Assembly: GCA_937924675.1 (NCBI GenBank)
Contig: CALEVL010000279.1
Span: 1 to 35,440, forward strand
DNA length: 35,440 bases
Reading direction: 5' to 3'
Source of the DNA: an uncultured Ignavibacteria bacterium
Lineage (GTDB): Bacteria > Bacteroidota > Ignavibacteria > Tepidaquicellales > Tepidaquicellaceae
In this document: piece by piece, positions 8,429-16,448 of the stretch
Layout of the letters: the number at the start of each line of letters is the position of its first letter
Numbering within the stretch: position 1 is the stretch's first letter
Made by a program: the position numbers and the translations under genes
The notes under the pieces: model-generated
Told to the model about the DNA's origin: nothing
Databases searched by the model: none
Seen by the model: only the letters and a program-made list of their open reading frames with translations

Positions 8429-8869
8429 ATGGAATATAAAATACTCTTGGTTCTTCACACACTGGGCGCTTGCGTATGGGTTGGCGGACATCTGATACTT
8501 GCAATTACAATTCTTCCCAAAGCACTAAAGCTCAGGGATCCCGGAATAATCAGCACTTTTGAGAGCATGTTCGAGCGAATCGGCATACCCTCGCTGATAA
8601 TTCAGGTTCTTACAGGACTTCGCCTCGCGATGATATTCCTTCCGATTTCCGAATGGTTTGATTTTTCAAACTCTATCTCAAGGCTTATCTCAATCAAGAT
8701 AATTCTTTTGCTGATGACAGTTGCTTTGGCAATTCACGCCAGATTCTATATAATTCCAAAACTGGATGCAGACAAGCTCTCGCTTCTTGGCTGGCATATA
8801 ATAGGAGTAACAATAATTGCCGTGCTTATGCTTCTTACAGGTTTAAGTTTCAAGCTAGGTATAATCTGA
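8429..8869 (+). CDS. CopD-like four-helix integral membrane protein
   Basis: A 146-residue hydrophobic protein with about four transmembrane segments. It opens with ILLVLHTLGACVWVGGHLIL, which carries the His and Trp-x-Gly-Gly-His pattern common in CopD-like and related heme/copper membrane proteins. Further His residues sit in later helices (AIHARFYI, LGWHIIG), so it could bind heme b or copper. The length fits the single-domain CopD-like families. It follows nrfHA on the same strand, but a terminator lies between, so it is probably a separate unit. Its partner and reaction are unknown. Confidence 0.72.
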   Translation: MEYKILLVLHTLGACVWVGGHLILAITILPKALKLRDPGIISTFESMFERIGIPSLIIQVLTGLRLAMIFLPISEWFDFSNSISRLISIKIILLLMTVALAIHARFYIIPKLDADKLSLLGWHIIGVTIIAVLMLLTGLSFKLGII

Positions 8870-8928
8870 GTCTCTGCAATCATTGACAATACAAGGATTA
8901 AGTTGAAAGTTAGGCACGATCTGCAAAT

Positions 8929-9036
8929 CACACTCTGCTACCTCTTCGTTAGCTCTGTGTCCTTTTAGCTTTTCGCTTTTCAGCTAGTGATTGTTAACCG
9001 CAAAGGAGCTGCAGAGTTCGCGTAGGATCCTGAGTT
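8929..9036. repeat. Imperfect palindromic intergenic repeat
   Basis: The gene-free stretch 8870-9178 contains a left half with CTCTG-TG-TCCTTT and a right half with the roughly inverted AACCGCAAAGGAGCTGCAGAG. The motif combination (TTAACCGCAAAGG, GCAGAGTTCGCG, CTCTGTGTCC) has the look of the short periodic intergenic repeats spread through many bacterial genomes. The arms match only in part. The rest of 8870-9178 is AT-rich and holds nothing recognisable, apart from the presumed promoter of the next gene. Confidence 0.45.
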
Positions 9037-9178
9037 AAATTGACATATATCCACTTATTCAACAAATGGTTACGTCTAATATGAATTGATTCAATCTTAC
9101 TGAAAATTATGAAGAGTCATTGATTGAAATGAATTGATTACATAATTTGACCGATCACAAAATCATTTATAAAACCTC

Positions 9179-9703
9179 ATGCCTCGCATAGCTTTTTACA
9201 CTTTTGGAATTCTGCATGAATCCTTTGGTCATCCTCAGGTTCAGGGATTCTTTGACCGGCTTGAATCCGTTTTTGCACAAGCTTATAATTCTGAAGGATT
9301 CATTGTCAGAAATCTGGAACCGCCGAGTGATGACAGGGCTGCCCCCAGATTTTATGACAAGGAAAAACACGACGCTGCTCCGGCAACCCTGAGCTTGTGG
9401 AAGGATCTTGAATCTGTCTGTGCCTTTGCATACCGCGGACTTCACGGTGAAGCACTTAAGATTCGCAATGAGTGGTTTGTAAAACCCGAATGGCCAACTT
9501 ATGTTGCATGGTGGGTTGAAGATGATCACATTCCTACACGTGAGGAAGCAGGCAGGAAGCTTGAGCATCTTCATGATAACGGTTCAAGTCCTGCTGCATT
9601 CAACTTCAAACAGCCGTTTGATGCAACCGGGAATCCGGTTACATTGAATAAAGAAATTCTTAATAGCAGGATCTCTGCAAATGATTCAGAGAGCAAGTCT
9701 TGA
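9179..9703 (+). CDS. DUF3291 domain-containing protein
   Basis: A 174-residue cytoplasmic protein with the features of the DUF3291 family: an N-terminal IAFYTFGILHE strand, a central TLSLWKDLESVCAFAYRG, a GEALKIRNEWF helix and the conserved YVAWWVEDDHIPTREEA segment. Proteins of this type are usually about 140-160 residues; the extra C-terminal tail after FNFKQPF is polar and probably disordered. The family resembles dimeric alpha-beta barrel heme/monooxygenase folds, but no reaction is established. It has its own upstream gap and no gene behind it on the same strand. Confidence 0.82.
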   Translation: MPRIAFYTFGILHESFGHPQVQGFFDRLESVFAQAYNSEGFIVRNLEPPSDDRAAPRFYDKEKHDAAPATLSLWKDLESVCAFAYRGLHGEALKIRNEWFVKPEWPTYVAWWVEDDHIPTREEAGRKLEHLHDNGSSPAAFNFKQPFDATGNPVTLNKEILNSRISANDSESKS

Positions 9704-9760
9704 ACTTAGACAAACATTTACGTAAGAATCATTCTTTATATTTAAAATGCGTTTAGTTAC

Positions 9761-9791
9761 AAAAAAAAATGCGCATAAATATTATGCGCAT
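9761..9791 (-). terminator. Terminator of the M43 protease gene
   Basis: A perfect 10-bp stem, ATGCGCATAA (9769-9778) with TTATGCGCAT (9782-9791), and a 3-base loop. The adjacent run of A on plus (9761-9769) reads as T on minus. It lies 52 bp past the protease stop. Confidence 0.88.
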
Positions 9792-9843
9792 CTCTGGTTT
9801 AGAACCATAACGGAAGTCAGAAACTTCCGACTTTAAAGAAAAC

Positions 9844-11145
9844 TTACTTTGCAAGAATCATTTTCTTCGTATGTTTAATTCCGTCAGCTTCAATTGTGTA
9901 GAAATAGAGTCCGGTTGCAAAACCGGCAGCGTTCCAGTCTGCTTTGTAAGAACCAGATTGCAGAGTCTGATTCACAAGCACTGCAACTTCTTTTCCGGAT
10001 ATATCTACCACTTTAAGCGTAACAAACGATGACTTAGGAATGCTGAAAGTTATATTTGTGCTCGGGTTGAACGGATTAGGATAGTTCTGATCAAGGACAA
10101 AATTTTCAGGTACTTCAGTGCTTATCGGAATTATACCAACCGGTACGCAGGAATTAGATGTCAGCAAGCTTGCCCTTGGTCCGTTTATTGCCGCATTCAT
10201 TCTTGTTGATTGTCCGAGCGTAAAAATATTCATACAGGCATCATCAACATAATCCATATAGTTGCTGAACATTACACCCGGGGCATTCGGAGTACAAGCA
10301 TCGGTCAATGGAAAATTTGGACATCCGCCGTTTTCGCCCGCCTGAAGCGGAGTGTCACCAACATTATCATCCTGAGCGCAGGCAGGCTCATCTCCCCAAA
10401 TGTGATCGAGATTGAACCAGTGTCCGGCCTCATGAGTTACAGTTCTGCCTTTATCTTGCGGAGGAGTTGCTGTTCCGATTGTACCGAAATATTTATATCC
10501 GATCACCATTCCATCCTGCTGAGGAGGACCGCCGGGCTGTTGAGCAAACCCTAGAATATCACCGGTGAAATTTACGACATAACAATTCATGTATCTGTCT
10601 CTGTCCCAGATGTCAATTCCGCCGAGTGATGTATAATACATGTTTGTATCAGTACGCGCGTAAGAGACAACGTTGGTCTGAGTTCTTGTGATACCATTTG
10701 TCGGCTGATTGTCAGGAGTACGCTGTGCCAGACAGAACTGAATCTGAGTATTGGCTCCCAAGGGCTTGAACGGGGCAGGAGTATTTACCGTGTCTGCATT
10801 CAATCTTGCAAAATCCTTATTCATTACATCCAGCTGAGATTGGATTTGTGCCTCACTGATATTTTGCTCAGGAGTGTTCCAGATAATATGGAACACAACA
10901 GGAATTGTGACAAGCAGATTGTCAGTATTTTCAAAGCCGCGTGTAAATCTTTCGATGGCATTCTTGTTTGTCCTGAACTCAGGATATCTCTCCATCTGCC
11001 TTTTGTTGAATTCAACTGTGGCGCATTTGCTGACTTGGTTAGATTCCGCACCGGTACTTGGTTTGTCGTTGCCAATTGCAACTGATGAAACGAAAATTAT
11101 TACAGGTATAATGAAGCTGAAGATAAGCCTTAAAAAAATTGTCAT
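9844..11145 (-). CDS. Secreted M43 (cytophagalysin/pappalysin-type) zinc metalloprotease with T9SS tag
   Basis: A 433-residue exported protease. A signal peptide (residues about 1-24) is followed by a pro-region and a catalytic domain with the zinc motif HEAGHWFNLDH at residues 238-248 and the Met-turn at NYMDY (Met297). Cys pairs lie near the active site (EPACAQDD, GGCPNFP, DACTPN). From about residue 347 the T9SS sorting domain begins (ENFVLDQNYPNPFNP...) and it ends in KMILAK. The product should pass the outer membrane by T9SS and be cell-attached or released. A 12-bp gap separates it from the lipoprotein gene upstream, so the two are probably co-transcribed. Confidence 0.95.
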   Translation of the reverse strand: MTIFLRLIFSFIIPVIIFVSSVAIGNDKPSTGAESNQVSKCATVEFNKRQMERYPEFRTNKNAIERFTRGFENTDNLLVTIPVVFHIIWNTPEQNISEAQIQSQLDVMNKDFARLNADTVNTPAPFKPLGANTQIQFCLAQRTPDNQPTNGITRTQTNVVSYARTDTNMYYTSLGGIDIWDRDRYMNCYVVNFTGDILGFAQQPGGPPQQDGMVIGYKYFGTIGTATPPQDKGRTVTHEAGHWFNLDHIWGDEPACAQDDNVGDTPLQAGENGGCPNFPLTDACTPNAPGVMFSNYMDYVDDACMNIFTLGQSTRMNAAINGPRASLLTSNSCVPVGIIPISTEVPENFVLDQNYPNPFNPSTNITFSIPKSSFVTLKVVDISGKEVAVLVNQTLQSGSYKADWNAAGFATGLYFYTIEADGIKHTKKMILAK

Positions 11146-11157
11146 GGCATTCCGTTA

Positions 11158-11607
11158 TTAGTTTTGAGATGAAATCTTGTTAAGTTTTACTTTTCCGGGT
11201 TTGGAATTATTACGAAACCCTGTAAAGTACCATGTGCCTTCAACAGGATTTTTCTTAATATTAAGATTAAAGAATACATTTCTATCGGCTTGTCCGGGAT
11301 TAGTATTAACAAGCATCATTTTTTCCTTGTTGTTAATTTTTCCCGTAAACTTTCCGCCTTTCATATTGCCGTATCCTTCAAACTCAGTTATGACTTTTGT
11401 GAAGCTGTATTTTCCGGATGATTCAGTCGATGACAGATTCTCAATCTCAAAGAGCCCCTCGGCTACTCTGACATTGTTGGAGTCGTACATGGTGAAGTTG
11501 TAGTCACTCTTAGAAATTACCGGATCAGATTTTTCAACGCTTTGACCTGAGCATGATGCAAGGACTAAAGAGGCAATTAACAGCAACAGTGAGTATGTTC
11601 TTTTCAT
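11158..11607 (-). CDS. Small lipoprotein of unknown function
   Basis: A 149-residue protein with a clear lipoprotein signal: MKRTYSLLLLIASLVLASC, lipid Cys at residue 19. The mature part is short beta strands rich in Lys, Asn and Gly (GKYSFTKVITEFEGYGNMKGGKFTGKI, VEGTWYFTGFRNNSKPGKVKL), perhaps a small beta sandwich. I do not recognise a family. It directly precedes the M43 protease gene and could help its export, inhibit it, or simply share its transcript. Confidence 0.78.
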   Translation of the reverse strand: MKRTYSLLLLIASLVLASCSGQSVEKSDPVISKSDYNFTMYDSNNVRVAEGLFEIENLSSTESSGKYSFTKVITEFEGYGNMKGGKFTGKINNKEKMMLVNTNPGQADRNVFFNLNIKKNPVEGTWYFTGFRNNSKPGKVKLNKISSQN

Positions 11608-11737
11608 GTTCGTAATTATTGAATTAATATAGTATCCTTAGCCTTGCACTTTGAATAAATTGATTCGCTCGATTATCATCTGAATACCTCAGCATATATA
11701 TCCGTGATATTCATTTTCTAGCAAATGTCTTAACTGC

Positions 11738-12106
11738 TTATTTGAATGTTGCAGTGCCTTCGGCTTTGTCGAAGTCGTAGTATAAAGTGATCTCATAATA
11801 TTTACACAAATCTATGCCTAACCAAAGAAGTGAATTTCCGTCTTTGTCTGTTACTTTGATATCGTATAAGCAGACTTCATTAGTCGGACTAAATACGATC
11901 CCTGTCTGCTCTCCTGATTTCAATGTGCCTGAAGCCAGCACATCATCTCCCCAGACTCTGGTATCTGACGGTGATACGTGTAGCTGATAAAGGTCAACTC
12001 CTGTTTGATTGACGAGCGTGAAGTCCTGTTGTGCTTGTGCAAATAACTGATCACTTGCTGCAAGAAAAAGAATTGCAAACGCTGCGAGGTAAATTGCTCT
12101 TTTCAA
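11738..12106 (-). CDS. Small secreted protein of unknown function
   Basis: A 122-residue protein with a signal peptide (MKRAIYLAAFAILFLAASDQLFA). The mature part reads FTLVNQTGVDLYQLHVSPSDTRVWGDDVLASGTLKSGEQ... and ends with WLGIDLCKYYEITLYYDF. I recall similar compact beta domains with an N-x-T-G and W-G-x-D-x-L pattern from many Gram-negative bacteria, some carrying doubtful enzyme names; no function is established. Two Cys residues (CLYD, LCKYY) could form a disulfide. It is separated by 130 bp from the next gene and by 263 bp from its upstream neighbour, so it is probably transcribed alone. Confidence 0.72.
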   Translation of the reverse strand: MKRAIYLAAFAILFLAASDQLFAQAQQDFTLVNQTGVDLYQLHVSPSDTRVWGDDVLASGTLKSGEQTGIVFSPTNEVCLYDIKVTDKDGNSLLWLGIDLCKYYEITLYYDFDKAEGTATFK

Positions 12107-12300
12107 TTTGTACTCCTTTCAATTTTGTTTGAAAGTCATAATATGCCAATTCCTTTCAATTGTCAACAAACTTTTTTGCAAAGCAACAGAAAATTTTTGT
12201 AACAGTGGATAGAACAGTATGACCAATGAAGTGAATGACTTATTGTCATGGATGACAACTCTCAAGGCGAGGAATCAGAATCGAAGATATGTTCGTTTCA

Positions 12301-12320
12301 GCAATTGTTTGAGCAATTGC
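12301..12320. other. Short perfect hairpin in the 12107-12369 intergenic stretch
   Basis: GCAATTG-TTTGAG-CAATTGC is a 7-bp perfect inverted repeat about 50 bp past the stop of the first beta-helix gene. No T run follows on either strand, so terminator function is doubtful. The rest of 12107-12369 is AT-rich, and I see no gene, and no remnant of a T9SS tag, in it. Confidence 0.3.
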
Positions 12321-12369
12321 AATCTCGTATAATGTCTAAATCAATTTCCGTTCGAAGATTATTTCTAAA

Positions 12370-13482
12370 CTAATTTATTTTATTCATGGATGTGACATTC
12401 CTGCTGCCCGGTCCGCCGAAAGCTCCGATATCATTTCTCACTGTTCCTCTTGAAGGCGGAAGAGCCTCAGACAAATTTTCCAGATCTGCAGGATCATTGC
12501 ATTTGCTGTCAAAATCGCCCGAGTCAATGCAAGGCGAAGAAGAGTTTAAAGTATAGTTCAGTGTGTCATAGTCTGGATATGCATTTACGTTCCCTGTCCC
12601 CTTATAGCCGCCCATGATATTGCAGTAACTTATATCCAGATTTCTGGCGATGATCTGAACATTGTTCCCCCCGTAATTTCCCCACAGTAAATTATTCCTG
12701 AATATGCCTTTGACGTTTCTGAATGCAACAACTCCACAAAAGTTACTCAATGCAGAGTTTGAAACTATTGAGTTGTTCTCTATCCTGAGAGGTTTATCGG
12801 AATTGCTGTTGATCCACATAGCTCCTCCGGCAAACTCCATTGCCCCGAAGTTTTCCGCAATAACATTGTTTGAATAGATTCCACCTGCATGATTCAATAC
12901 AATTCCGCAACCGTATCTGGCGCTGTTGCGCAATATTAAATTATTGCTGACTGAAGGGCTTCCATCGCCTATTCTGATTCCTCCGCCGCCGGTGCTTACG
13001 ACTCTTCCTGCTTCGGCTAAATTATCTCTGATAATATTGAACTGTATTACAGGAGAAGAAAACTGTACAAGAATTCCGCCACCTTCTCTGTAGATACCTG
13101 CACCGTGTTCATCATTCCAGCGTGTGCCTTTTCCTCCGGTAATCGTAAAGCCCTGAAGCACTGACGTTGAATCATGCCCGCCGGTTATGAGAACACAACT
13201 TGCTGTATCTTCATGAACCGGCAGACTGCCATTAAGTACTGTCTTCTCTATCAATGATAAATCGTTAGCTTCGAAGAACCTGCTTGTAACTGTGATGTTC
13301 TTCTTTCTGAAGTTAATGTTTTCAAAATAAATGCCGGGATCAACAAGAACTGTATCTCCGTTATTGCAGTCGTTAATCGCACTCTGTATGCCGGGATATT
13401 CAGAAGGAACAATCCTCACAGCGGATATCGCATCAATGCAATTGAAGATTGAGAGTAACATTGATAGACAAAGTAATTTCAT
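12370..13482 (-). CDS. Exported right-handed parallel beta-helix protein without a T9SS tag
   Basis: A 370-residue protein with a signal peptide and then a beta-helix start typical of the pectate-lyase-like fold: VRIVPSEYPGIQSAINDCNNGDTVLVDPGIYFENINF. Several coils follow with repeated Asn-rich turns (QFNIIRDNLAE, SNNLILRNSARYG, YSNNVIAENFG). It is a close paralogue of the neighbouring gene at 13618-15021, and both share the end RGT-V/I-RNDIGA-F/Y-GGP. Here the protein stops soon after that point (MNKIN) and has no NYPNPFNP tag. It may remain periplasmic, or may have lost its sorting domain. Polysaccharide binding or lysis is possible; no catalytic residues can be assigned. Confidence 0.88.
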   Translation of the reverse strand: MKLLCLSMLLSIFNCIDAISAVRIVPSEYPGIQSAINDCNNGDTVLVDPGIYFENINFRKKNITVTSRFFEANDLSLIEKTVLNGSLPVHEDTASCVLITGGHDSTSVLQGFTITGGKGTRWNDEHGAGIYREGGGILVQFSSPVIQFNIIRDNLAEAGRVVSTGGGGIRIGDGSPSVSNNLILRNSARYGCGIVLNHAGGIYSNNVIAENFGAMEFAGGAMWINSNSDKPLRIENNSIVSNSALSNFCGVVAFRNVKGIFRNNLLWGNYGGNNVQIIARNLDISYCNIMGGYKGTGNVNAYPDYDTLNYTLNSSSPCIDSGDFDSKCNDPADLENLSEALPPSRGTVRNDIGAFGGPGSRNVTSMNKIN

Positions 13483-13555
13483 AAAATTAGTTTGAATGTC
13501 GGAATTTCATTTCTATTCTTAGACAATGATTAAGTAGTTTTGTGACAGGACCTAC

Positions 13556-13599
13556 CATAAAAAAATGCCCCGGGAGCTACCATGAACCCGGGGCATTTT
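13556..13599. terminator. Strong GC-rich terminator between the two beta-helix genes
   Basis: AAAATGCCCCGGG (13562-13574) pairs perfectly with CCCGGGGCATTTT (13587-13599) around a 12-base loop. On minus it is followed by a T run. It sits 18 bp past the stop of the tagged beta-helix gene, so that gene and its paralogue are separate transcripts. Confidence 0.9.
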
Positions 13600-13617
13600 G
13601 ATTTGAATTGAGTAAAC

Positions 13618-15021
13618 TCACTTTACAAGCATCATTGTCCTGACAACCATTTGACCGCCCGCAATAAAGCGATAGAAATATGAGCCTGACGGAAGGTCTG
13701 TACCTTCAAATCTTACGGAATAATTTCCCGCAGGTTGCATACCGCTGACGAGCATTTCAACTTGCCTGCCTAATCTGTCATAAACAACCAAAGAAACCTC
13801 AGAGCTTCTTCTGATCTCGTAATTGATAAGTGTAACCGGATTGAATGGATTTGGGAAGTTCTGTGACAGAGACATTTCTTCCGGCAAAAGATTTTCTGTG
13901 AGCGAACTGACCGATACTACGCTGTTTGCAATGACCTTGCTCAGCGGACCCCCGTATGCTCCGATGTCATTTCTGATTGTTCCGCGTGAAGGCCATTTTG
14001 CCTGAGAAGGATTTATCTGGTCTGCCGGATCATTATAGATCACACTGCTGTCGCCTTTATCAACACAAGGAGATGATGTTCGCAAGTAATAGTTTGTTGT
14101 ATCAAACAGCGGCTCTGAATTCATATTGCCTGCACCGGCATATCCTCCCTGAACATTGCAGTATGTTACTATCATTTGCGGTCCGGAAAACTGGTTTCCG
14201 TTTCCTCCTGTGTTGCCCCATACAATGTTGTTATTTAATGTCGTCAGTCCTAAAGAGTTATAAACTCCGGGAGAGCCGCCGGTTGCCGAGTTAAAAACAA
14301 TCGTATTGTTAACCAACACACGCGGCCTTGAGAAAGTGTTATTCATCCATACACCCGCGCCTGCGCCGAACTGTGATGAGCCATAGTTCTTCGCAATAAC
14401 ATTGTTCCTGTATTCGCCGCCTGTGTAGTTGAGCACAATACCTGCTCCATAGCGGCTGGTGTTGTTCATTACAATGTTATTAAAGAATCTGACATAACCG
14501 TCACCTATTCTCACACCTCCGCCGCCTGTGCTGTTGGCAATTCCGCCTGTGATGCACTGATTGTCGCGGATAAAATTATACTGAATGACCGGATTGCACA
14601 ATGCAACAAGCAATCCGCCGCCTTCTCTGTAAAATCCGGCGAAGTGTTCGTCATTCCATATTGTGCCTTTACCTCCGGTAAGTGTGAATCCCTGAAGCAC
14701 CGTTGTTGAATCCTGTTGTCCATTTATGATCACACAACTTGCCGAATCAGGATGAACCGGATTGCTTCCGTTGATGATAGTTGTCTGAATGAATGAGTAG
14801 TCATTGTTCTGGTAGAATCTGCTTGTAAGAACGATCTTCTTGTTCCGGAAATTAACATTCTCCAGGTAAGTACCGGGTTGCACAAGAACCGTATCTCCGT
14901 TGTTGCATGCAAGTATTGCGCTTTGTATGGTCTGATACTCTGACGGAACATTCCTGACGAGAGCGTTTGCAGTTGCGCTGAATGCAAAGACAGAAGCACA
15001 GATGAGTTTTAGTATTTTCAT
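13618..15021 (-). CDS. Secreted right-handed parallel beta-helix protein with T9SS tag
   Basis: A 467-residue paralogue of the 12370-13482 product. The signal peptide (MKILKLICASVFAFSATANA) is followed by the same beta-helix domain (VRNVPSEYQTIQSAILACNNGDTVLVQPGTYLENVNF, Asn-rich coils). It continues past the shared RGTIRNDIGAYGGP end into a full T9SS sorting domain starting near PEEMSLSQNFPNPFNP and ending in MMLVK. It should be exported to the cell surface. Beta-helix proteins of this kind often bind or cleave acidic polysaccharides or act as adhesins; the sequence gives no clear active site. It is monocistronic, with a terminator downstream and 186 bp upstream. Confidence 0.93.
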   Translation of the reverse strand: MKILKLICASVFAFSATANALVRNVPSEYQTIQSAILACNNGDTVLVQPGTYLENVNFRNKKIVLTSRFYQNNDYSFIQTTIINGSNPVHPDSASCVIINGQQDSTTVLQGFTLTGGKGTIWNDEHFAGFYREGGGLLVALCNPVIQYNFIRDNQCITGGIANSTGGGGVRIGDGYVRFFNNIVMNNTSRYGAGIVLNYTGGEYRNNVIAKNYGSSQFGAGAGVWMNNTFSRPRVLVNNTIVFNSATGGSPGVYNSLGLTTLNNNIVWGNTGGNGNQFSGPQMIVTYCNVQGGYAGAGNMNSEPLFDTTNYYLRTSSPCVDKGDSSVIYNDPADQINPSQAKWPSRGTIRNDIGAYGGPLSKVIANSVVSVSSLTENLLPEEMSLSQNFPNPFNPVTLINYEIRRSSEVSLVVYDRLGRQVEMLVSGMQPAGNYSVRFEGTDLPSGSYFYRFIAGGQMVVRTMMLVK

Positions 15022-15207
15022 GTTTGTAGAATTTGATTAGCTGTTTTTATTGCTTAGACAAATCCGGTTTTGATCTGTGACAACTTCAAAGAAAAAATGC
15101 CGAACGATTGTTTCATTGTCAGATCAGAATCAGTTCTCAAATCACAAGACCCGCAAGCAATTAACTTATTGCAGGATTGGAAATACATAAAGAGCAAAAC
15201 TTTAGGT

Positions 15208-16098
15208 TCAGTTTATACTCAGATCAAACAGCGATCTGAAATCTTTGCTTGAAACAATTTCCATTATTGACTTTGCAAAGTCAGGTGAGTTGACAAATCT
15301 GTGATCGCGAAAAAGTTTAACAGTCTTGTTCTCGTACATATCATCAAGTTCTGCTGATTTTTGCGGAGCGGCGATTTCAATTCTTCGGAGATGACTCCTC
15401 GTAAACACGAGGTTTTTGGGATCAACATGTCCCGCATCGATCATGAGTTTAGTCTTTTTATTACAATGACACGGATTGGTCTTATCCATAAGTCCGCACT
15501 TGTTTGTCATAAAATTAGCCAGCTGACGCCTTGCCCTTGAAAGTTTCTGTCTGAAGTTCACCTTGCTGATCTCAAGAATCTCACTGCCTATCTCATCATT
15601 CACGCCAAAAATATTTCCGAGAATGAATATAAGTCGTTGTTCCCTGTCAAGGCAAAGCAGCATTGCATTCATGCAGCCGATCTTCGTTTCTTCTATCAGC
15701 AAATCCACTTCAACTGGGACATTATCCTGATCAGGAAGTTCAGTATCTGGAGAGTTAATTATATCTGTACCGTATTTGTCAAACGAATAATACTCGAATT
15801 CCCTCTTTCGCTTCTTCATGTTTATAACATGATTGGTAACAATCCTGTATAGCCATGTTCTCAAACTGCTTTCCTGACGGAATGTTGACAGCTTGGTAAT
15901 TATCTTTATAAGTGTTTCCTGTGTTACGTCTTCGGCATCAACGGGATCCCATACCATTTTGAGTGAGATATTGTAGATCCATGCCTGATGTCTTTTGACA
16001 AGAGCTTCCAGGCTCTTCTTATTTCCGGCAACTGCTTCGGCAACAAGCTGTTTGTCTTCGAGATCACTTTCATCTTTTTCTATAAACGGATTGGTCAT
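15208..16098 (-). CDS. ECF-type sigma-70 family RNA polymerase sigma factor with Cys-containing C-terminal extension
   Basis: A 296-residue sigma factor. Region 2 spans about residues 20-95 (AEDVTQETLIKIITKLSTFRQESSLRTWLYRIVTNH), and region 4 about 140-195 (LDREQRLIFILGNIFGVNDEIGSEILEISKVNFRQKLSRARRQL). Compared with a plain ECF sigma of 180-200 residues it has an extra 100 residues starting with Cys201-x8-Cys210-x-Cys212, which could bind a metal or sense redox state. No anti-sigma factor gene is adjacent. It is divergent from the beta-propeller gene and lies in the middle of the surface-protein island, so control of those genes is possible but not shown. Confidence 0.92.
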   Translation of the reverse strand: MTNPFIEKDESDLEDKQLVAEAVAGNKKSLEALVKRHQAWIYNISLKMVWDPVDAEDVTQETLIKIITKLSTFRQESSLRTWLYRIVTNHVINMKKRKREFEYYSFDKYGTDIINSPDTELPDQDNVPVEVDLLIEETKIGCMNAMLLCLDREQRLIFILGNIFGVNDEIGSEILEISKVNFRQKLSRARRQLANFMTNKCGLMDKTNPCHCNKKTKLMIDAGHVDPKNLVFTRSHLRRIEIAAPQKSAELDDMYENKTVKLFRDHRFVNSPDFAKSIMEIVSSKDFRSLFDLSIN

Positions 16099-16448
16099 AT
16101 TGATTTCTCCCTAAAGTTGAGTTTTAACTCTTTGACATCAACGGGAACTGTTTGTGACAAGATGCAGATTAATTATTCTGATATTACGTAAATTCACAGC
16201 GATAGTTTTTATAAAGTCATAATTTCTCCGAATATTCTTAAGTACAGATTAAACTCATGTCCGTCCTTAATTGTCGTATATAAAATATCAACATTCTGTT
16301 CAATTTGTTCTCCGCATTTAATTAAAATCATATCCAGACAAACTTGACAAACTCTTCCAAAAGAAGAAGTTCATATTTATTAAGATGTGATTTCTCTAAT
16401 TTTCATAAATGAAATGAATATTACTAACCTAAAGCAAGGGGTACTCTA
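16099..16448. other. Divergent intergenic region between sigma factor and beta-propeller gene
   Basis: This AT-rich stretch of 350 bp must hold the promoters of both genes. TTGACA at 16344-16349 resembles a -35 element, but no well-spaced -10 follows, so I do not call a promoter. AAGGGG about 8 bases upstream of the ATG at 16449 is a good ribosome binding site for the propeller gene. No small gene or RNA is evident. Confidence 0.45.

Noticed and set aside
12301..12320. Hairpin as terminator of the 12370-13482 gene
   Set aside because: The stem is short and no T run follows, so it is listed only as a hairpin.
15070..15252. Plus-strand 60-codon frame between the beta-helix and sigma factor genes
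   Set aside because: No ribosome binding site or recognisable domain, and it runs into the sigma factor gene on the opposite strand.
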